Shown in pieces: positions 6,281 to 9,777 of a stretch of 9,777 bases of DNA. A program made the position numbers and the translations under genes. Where the stretch lies: positions 1-9,777 of the forward strand of contig JASLAE010000017.1 in assembly GCA_030147305.1 (NCBI GenBank), given 5' to 3'. This DNA is from Cesiribacter sp. (lineage in GTDB: Bacteria > Bacteroidota > Bacteroidia > Cytophagales > Cyclobacteriaceae). The first letter of the stretch is position 1. The number at the start of each line of letters is the position of its first letter. The notes below the pieces were generated by a model that did not search any database, was not told where the DNA came from, and was given only the letters and a program-made list of their open reading frames with translations.

Positions 6281-6799
6281 ATGGAGCTCGAATTCTTCCG
6301 CCAACGTGTAATACCTGCCAAAGACCGCCTTTACCGGGTGGCTTACTGGATGCTGAAAGACAGCGACGAAGCCCAGGATGCCTTACAGGAAGGTATGTTG
6401 CGACTGTGGATTCACCGGCAAAAGTTGCTGCTCTGTGATAATGTAGAAGCTTTTGCTATTCGCACCGTTCGCAATCTCTGCCTGGACAGGCTTCGGTCCA
6501 AAAGTTTTAAAAACAGGCAGGGGCTGGAGGGGCTGCAGTACGCCGAAAGCGGGGCTGCATCGCCACACCAGCTCACCGAATCGGCGAATCATCATGAGGT
6601 ACTGAAGCGCCTCATGTTAACTATGACTGAGCAACAGCAATGGCTTTTGCGGCTGCGGGAGGTAGAAGAGCTCTCTTATGAAGAAATAGAAGAAATAACA
6701 GGTATGCAGGTAAATGCAATCCGGGTGGCCCTATCCAGGGCCAGAAAAACCCTGAGAGAAAAATTTTTACAAGTAAGCAGCTATGAGAAACTGGGATAA
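6281..6799 (+). CDS. ECF RNA polymerase sigma factor, module B
   Basis: The 172-residue product from ATG 6281 starts MELEFFRQRVIPAKDRLYRVA. Region 2 (about 12-75) includes LKDSDEAQDALQEGMLRLW and VEAFAIRTVRNLCLDRLRS. Region 4 (about 105-162) includes LTMTEQQQWLLRLREVEELSYEEIEEITGM and the recognition helix near NAIRVALSRARKTLRE. It is a typical Bacteroidota ECF factor, quite divergent from sigma A, so the two sigma genes are not recent copies. An in-frame ATG at 6269 would add only VSD; 6281 is preferred because it leaves more room for a leader after the candidate promoter. The gene overlaps the HEAT-type anti-sigma gene by 17 nt. It probably transcribes its own module, and which other promoters it uses cannot be seen here. 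Confidence 0.9.
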   Translation: MELEFFRQRVIPAKDRLYRVAYWMLKDSDEAQDALQEGMLRLWIHRQKLLLCDNVEAFAIRTVRNLCLDRLRSKSFKNRQGLEGLQYAESGAASPHQLTESANHHEVLKRLMLTMTEQQQWLLRLREVEELSYEEIEEITGMQVNAIRVALSRARKTLREKFLQVSSYEKLG

Positions 6800-7544
6800 T
6801 GTGCGGGAATTGATAAGCCGCTACTACGAAGGCGAGACCACGGTTGCCGAAGAAAGGCAGCTGAAAGACGCGCTGCAGGCGGCAGATCTACCCAATGACT
6901 TGCGGGTAGAAGCCCAAATGCTGGGCTGGGCTGCGGCAGAGCAGGCGCAGACAGCGCCAGTCAGTGAAGCTGCCCTATTAAAGGCGCTGCCCATAGAAAA
7001 TGAGCGGCCGGTAAGAAACCTCTGGCCGGTATTTGGTCAGCTGGCGGCTGCCATTGCCCTGCTAATAATGGGGTATGTGGCCGGAACTTCTCTTGGAAAA
7101 TCTGCAACAGACCAGCCTACTGAAACCAGTACAGAGCTTACGGCCATGCGCCAGGAATTGTCCGAACTCAAAGGTTTGCTGCAGCAGGGCGCCACGACAG
7201 GACAGCGGCTGCAGGCAGTAAATGTGGCGGCAGCAAATGCAAATCCCGATGCCGGACTGCTGATGGCCCTGGTGCACACCATGCACTTCGACGACAATGT
7301 AAATGTGCGGCTGGCAGCGGTAGAGGCTTTAATTAATTACCGGGAGCATCCGCAGGTGCGCCAGGCCCTCATCCATTCCCTGAGCATACAAACAGATGCC
7401 AATGTACAGCTAATGCTTATTCAGGGGCTCACGAAGATGCAGGAAAAAGAAGCTTTACCACAGATGCAGGAACTCCTCAAAGATCCGGACCTGCAGCAGG
7501 TGGTGCGCCAACAAATACAGGAAAGTATTTCTATACTCATATAA
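6783..7544 (+). CDS. membrane anti-sigma-like protein with C-terminal HEAT repeats, module B
   Basis: The 253-residue protein has the same layout as its module A counterpart: a helical N-terminal domain (about 1-75, VRELISRYYEGETTVAEERQ), one membrane span at about 82-102 (PVFGQLAAAIALLIMGYVAG, with Arg residues just before it, favouring N-in), a short coiled coil (about 117-145) and a HEAT-repeat domain (about 155-253). The best matches between the pair are RLQAVNVA versus RLRAVNLS after the coiled coil, VNVRLAAVEAL versus INVRLAAIEAL, MQEKEALPQMQELL versus LQEKRAVAPMQKLL, and a near-identical tail QQIQESISILI versus QQINQSIQILL. Like its partner it has no cysteine, so it is not a zinc anti-sigma factor. 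It presumably restrains the sigma factor whose gene it overlaps. Signal and mechanism are unknown. Confidence 0.82.
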   Translation: MRNWDNVRELISRYYEGETTVAEERQLKDALQAADLPNDLRVEAQMLGWAAAEQAQTAPVSEAALLKALPIENERPVRNLWPVFGQLAAAIALLIMGYVAGTSLGKSATDQPTETSTELTAMRQELSELKGLLQQGATTGQRLQAVNVAAANANPDAGLLMALVHTMHFDDNVNVRLAAVEALINYREHPQVRQALIHSLSIQTDANVQLMLIQGLTKMQEKEALPQMQELLKDPDLQQVVRQQIQESISILI

Positions 7545-7619
7545 TTTTTTGCTGATCAGCCCTTAAATGTTCGAGTTAACGTGTCTATTTCAATTACATC
7601 AAAGTTAAAACAAACTATC
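7545..7619 (+). other. 75-nt spacer inside module B with palindrome
   Basis: This gap separates the anti-sigma gene from the first DUF4097-like gene, whereas the same junction in module A is 2 nt. It holds a T6 run followed directly by the 10-bp palindrome GCTGATCAGC (7551-7560), then AAATGTTCGAG (7565-7575), which shares the AATGTT core of the upstream elements. No clear -33/-7 pair or terminator is found on the plus strand. It could contain an internal promoter, an operator or an RNA-processing site. Confidence 0.35.
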
Positions 7620-8399
7620 ATGAAGTATAAAATAATCATTCTCCTACTGATAAGCTCATTGCCCGGCCTGGCGCAGGAGTACAAACATAAAGTAGCAACC
7701 AACCAGGCTGTAAAAATTCAGTATCACAAAGCCCAGATTGTTGTAGAAGGTCATAAAGGTACTGAGCTGGTTATACAGGCAAAAAATTACGAGGCACCCC
7801 CCGAGCGTGCAAAAGGCCTGCGTTCACTTTACAATTCTGCTGTTGACAATACAGGAATTGGTTTATCTGTAGAGGAACAGGAGGGAACACTGATGATCAG
7901 GGAAGCCTCACAGCATGGAACCGATTATATCATCAGGGTACCTGAAGGTGCCCGCCTGAGCATCGAACAGATGAACTGGGGTGGCGGCGGCGAAATAAAT
8001 ATCAAAGGCATGCGCAACGAGCTTGAGGTAAAATCTAAAAATGCCGAAGTGCAGTTAATGGATGTGACCGGACCCGTCATAGCCAACAGCACCAGTGGCG
8101 ACATTGTGGTAAGGTTCAGTGAATACAGCCAGGCAGGACCCAGCAGCATCAGCAGCGTGGCCAGCGATGTAGACGTAAGCTTGCCAGCCACTGCAAAAGT
8201 AGAGTTTGTCATGAGTTCAGTTGTCGGTGAGATCTACACCGACCTGGAATTGCAAATGCAGAACCAGGGTGGCAAGGAAAGCGGCATGACCAATCTGGGT
8301 GGCGGTGGCAACAGCACCATTCGCGCAAACTTCAATGGTGGGGGTGCCTCACTTACCATACGCACCACCAGTAGTGATATTTATGTACGTAAACGCTAA
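7620..8399 (+). CDS. exported DUF4097-like protein B1
   Basis: The 259-residue protein from ATG 7620 begins MKYKIIILLLISSLPGLAQE, a short signal peptide probably cut after GLA with Gln19 as mature N-terminus. A longer reading from GTG 7581 would put 13 polar residues before the signal and is not favoured. The central part has weaker repeats than A1 and A2 (GEINIKGMRNELEVKSKNAEVQL, TSGDIVVRF, SSVASDVDVSLP), but the C-terminal third carries the shared motif VVGEIYTDLELQMQ (about 201-214). A Gly-rich run (LGGGGNS, FNGGGAS) and the terminal signature TTSSDIYVRKR follow. There is no cysteine, lipobox or sorting domain, so it is likely periplasmic or surface-associated. Its place after the anti-sigma gene mirrors A1. 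Six nucleotides separate it from B2. Confidence 0.8.
   Translation: MKYKIIILLLISSLPGLAQEYKHKVATNQAVKIQYHKAQIVVEGHKGTELVIQAKNYEAPPERAKGLRSLYNSAVDNTGIGLSVEEQEGTLMIREASQHGTDYIIRVPEGARLSIEQMNWGGGGEINIKGMRNELEVKSKNAEVQLMDVTGPVIANSTSGDIVVRFSEYSQAGPSSISSVASDVDVSLPATAKVEFVMSSVVGEIYTDLELQMQNQGGKESGMTNLGGGGNSTIRANFNGGGASLTIRTTSSDIYVRKR
8369..8386 (+). repeat. 18-nt direct repeat, copy 1 (3' end of B1)
   Basis: CAGTAGTGATATTTATGT is identical to 9074-9091. It encodes part of the C-terminal SSDIYV signature. Synonymous positions are also identical, which suggests that the B1 and B2 3' ends derive from a relatively recent duplication or gene conversion. Confidence 0.7.
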
Positions 8400-8405
8400 T
8401 CAGTT

Positions 8406-9104
8406 ATGAAAAGGATATATCTATTACTCATGCTCCTGCTGCCCGCTTTAGGGCTGCAGGCACAGAAAATAATCGAAGAGCGCTGGCAATTACCGGCTGA
8501 TAAAGCCCTCAACCTAAAGCTCGATCATGCAGAAGATATTGAGCTAAAAGGTTGGGATAAGCCAGAAGTACAGATAAAAGCAGTGGTAGAGATCAATGGC
8601 GGTCGCTACAACGATGCCCTGAGCCTTAAAACTTCGGAGACAGGCGGATCTCTGAGCATTTCTTCAGAGCTGGATAAATCACAAATAGGAGAAACCTCCA
8701 CCGCTGATTGTGATGAGAATCAATCGAGCTGGCAATTGGATGATGATAATAAGAAAAGACTCATTCTCTGTTTGAACATCCGGTATGAAGTATGGGTGCC
8801 CCGTAAGGCCACTGTAAAACTGGAAACCATTTCCGGAAATGTTACAGCTGCTAATCTGCAGGGTGCATTAGACCTGCACAGCATCAGTGGTTTTATTGAT
8901 ATCAGTATCCCGGAAGCTACAGCAGCAGATTTACTGTTAAAGTCTGTAACGGGTGAGCTCTATACAGACCTGGACATGAAGATCATGAATGAAAAAGAAG
9001 AATTTCCGATTGTTGGCTATGAAATGCAGGGGCAGTTGGGAGGCGGAGGTACTAAAATGAAGCTGGAAACGATCAGTAGTGATATTTATGTGAGAAAGGA
9101 ATAA
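8406..9104 (+). CDS. exported DUF4097-like protein B2
   Basis: The 232-residue protein, the shortest of the four, has a signal peptide of about 19 residues (MKRIYLLLMLLLPALGLQA) with Gln20 as mature N-terminus. Beta-rich segments include AEDIELKGWDKPEVQIKAV, LETISGNVTAANLQGAL and LHSISGFIDISIP. GELYTDLDMKIMN (about 183-195), a Gly-rich LGGGGTKM and the C-terminal LETISSDIYVRKE tie it to B1, A1 and A2. It is the only one of the four with cysteines: two, at Cys102 and Cys122, flanking an Asp-rich stretch. These could form a disulfide in the periplasm. It ends module B, with a terminator 22 nt downstream. Its function is unknown; by position and motifs it is the counterpart of A2. Confidence 0.8.
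   Translation: MKRIYLLLMLLLPALGLQAQKIIEERWQLPADKALNLKLDHAEDIELKGWDKPEVQIKAVVEINGGRYNDALSLKTSETGGSLSISSELDKSQIGETSTADCDENQSSWQLDDDNKKRLILCLNIRYEVWVPRKATVKLETISGNVTAANLQGALDLHSISGFIDISIPEATAADLLLKSVTGELYTDLDMKIMNEKEEFPIVGYEMQGQLGGGGTKMKLETISSDIYVRKE
9074..9091 (+). repeat. 18-nt direct repeat, copy 2 (3' end of B2)
   Basis: This second copy of CAGTAGTGATATTTATGT encodes the same SSDIYV residues near the C-terminus of B2. The sequences diverge immediately on both sides. Confidence 0.7.
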
Positions 9105-9126
9105 ATCATTTTGTTTTGATTGGTTC

Positions 9127-9156
9127 AAAAAGCCTGTGTCGAGCACAGGCTTTTTT
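9127..9156 (+). terminator. intrinsic terminator of module B
   Basis: GCCTGTG (9132-9138) pairs with CACAGGC (9144-9150) around loop TCGAG. The stem is flanked by A5 on the left and T6 on the right (9151-9156), so pairing can extend to 12 bp and the site could act in both directions. It begins 22 nt after the B2 stop. Confidence 0.9.
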
Positions 9157-9164
9157 AATGTTCG

Positions 9165-9181
9165 AACAAAATATATTTGTT
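9165..9181. repeat. AT-rich inverted repeat AACAAA-N5-TTTGTT
   Basis: A 6-bp inverted repeat with a 5-nt centre lies in the AT-rich spacer before the PAS gene. It also contains a TTTG that could serve as a -33 box, but no correctly spaced -7 element was found. It may be an operator or a by-product of A/T bias. The rest of 9182-9297 shows no feature I can name. Confidence 0.25.
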
Positions 9182-9297
9182 GAGGGTTGTATAATTGAGC
9201 TCTCCAATTTTGTAAAAAATAACTAATATTTAGAATCAAAGAAAGAAGTAGCCATTTCGGACTACCCCTGTCTTTCATTTTTTTAGCTGCTTAAAGC

Positions 9298-9777
9298 ATG
9301 ATGCATTCTCTTAATGACCACAACAGGCTCATTCATCATTTGCAAAATGATGAAAGCATGGGTGTGTTTATTTATGAGAAAAATTTTGAGATAGCCCTGT
9401 GGAATGATATCCTGGAAGACTGTACAGGAATCTCTGCTGAAGAAAGCCTTGGGAAGCAGGTACAAGCAGTTGTGGTCACAGAAAATGTAGCTGAAGAAGC
9501 GCTGGATTTTCACAAAGCACTGCAGGGTTCTTCATATATAATAAGATCAGTTAGGTTTGATAAAAAGGGTGTGCCTGCAGAAAAACAACTGGCGTATGAT
9601 CTGCATTTTTATCCGCTCGAAGATCAGGACCAGGCTATTAATGCTGTGCTGGTGCTTACTACAGTGGCAGAAAGCCACAAAAGGCGACAAAAGCAAAGTT
9701 TAGTCAGAACCACCCTTACTTCCATCGACGATTTTTTGAAATATGCTCCCATTCCTATTTTTATTGTAGATGCACAC
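9298..9777 (+). CDS. PAS-domain protein, 5' part (probable sensor kinase, truncated by window end)
   Basis: An open frame of 160 codons runs from ATG 9298 off the window end. The first domain (about residues 20-125) has a PAS pattern: GVFIYEKNFEIALWNDILED, then CTGISAEESLGKQV, and later a strand-rich LAYDLHFYPLEDQDQAINAVLVLTTV. A second PAS domain seems to begin at about residue 145 (DDFLKYAPIPIFIVDAH). No signal peptide or membrane span is present in the visible part, so a cytoplasmic sensor is likely. Multi-PAS proteins in Bacteroidota are most often hybrid histidine kinases, but the output domain is outside the window. ATG 9301 is an alternative start. It lies after the module B terminator and has no evident link to the sigma modules. 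Confidence 0.75.
   Translation, partial: MMHSLNDHNRLIHHLQNDESMGVFIYEKNFEIALWNDILEDCTGISAEESLGKQVQAVVVTENVAEEALDFHKALQGSSYIIRSVRFDKKGVPAEKQLAYDLHFYPLEDQDQAINAVLVLTTVAESHKRRQKQSLVRTTLTSIDDFLKYAPIPIFIVDAH

Noticed and set aside
7581..7619. GTG start adding 13 residues to B1
   Set aside because: The extension is polar and precedes a normal signal peptide beginning at ATG 7620.

Overview
The window looks like a chromosomal segment of a Bacteroidota bacterium, probably order Cytophagales. This is inferred from family content: a DUF4142 lipoprotein, DUF4097 beta-strand-repeat proteins, and exported proteins that nearly all place Gln directly after the signal-peptidase site. Shine-Dalgarno sites are mostly absent. 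No rRNA, tRNA, insertion sequence, CRISPR array or phage gene is visible.

Left part (1-2800). The last codons of an upstream gene overlap, through TTGA, a TTG-started FAD-dependent oxidoreductase of the geranylgeranyl-reductase-like group. It runs convergently, with overlapping stop codons, into a minus-strand pair: a DUF4142 ferritin-like lipoprotein and, upstream of it, a zinc-independent quinone oxidoreductase of the MDR/PIG3 type.

Central and right part (2801-9156). This is the notable section. Two four-gene modules of the same architecture lie head to tail. Module A (2956-6026) and module B (6281-9104) each encode, in order, an ECF sigma factor, a membrane-anchored anti-sigma-like protein with a C-terminal HEAT-repeat domain, and two Sec-exported DUF4097-type proteins. 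In both modules the sigma and anti-sigma genes overlap (8 and 17 nt). Each module ends in a clear intrinsic terminator (6075-6103 and 9127-9156). A near-identical 16-nt element (14/16, including an exact 11-mer) lies shortly upstream of both sigma genes and is a candidate promoter or operator. A plausible working model is a self-regulated envelope circuit. The anti-sigma protein would hold its sigma factor at the inner membrane while its HEAT domain in the periplasm contacts the DUF4097 proteins or senses envelope state. Release of sigma would transcribe the module, and perhaps the sister module. The gene families are known; the circuit, the HEAT/DUF4097 partnership and any cross-talk are inference.

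Far right (9157-9777). After an AT-rich spacer, the N-terminal 160 codons of a PAS-domain protein, possibly a sensor kinase, run off the window end.
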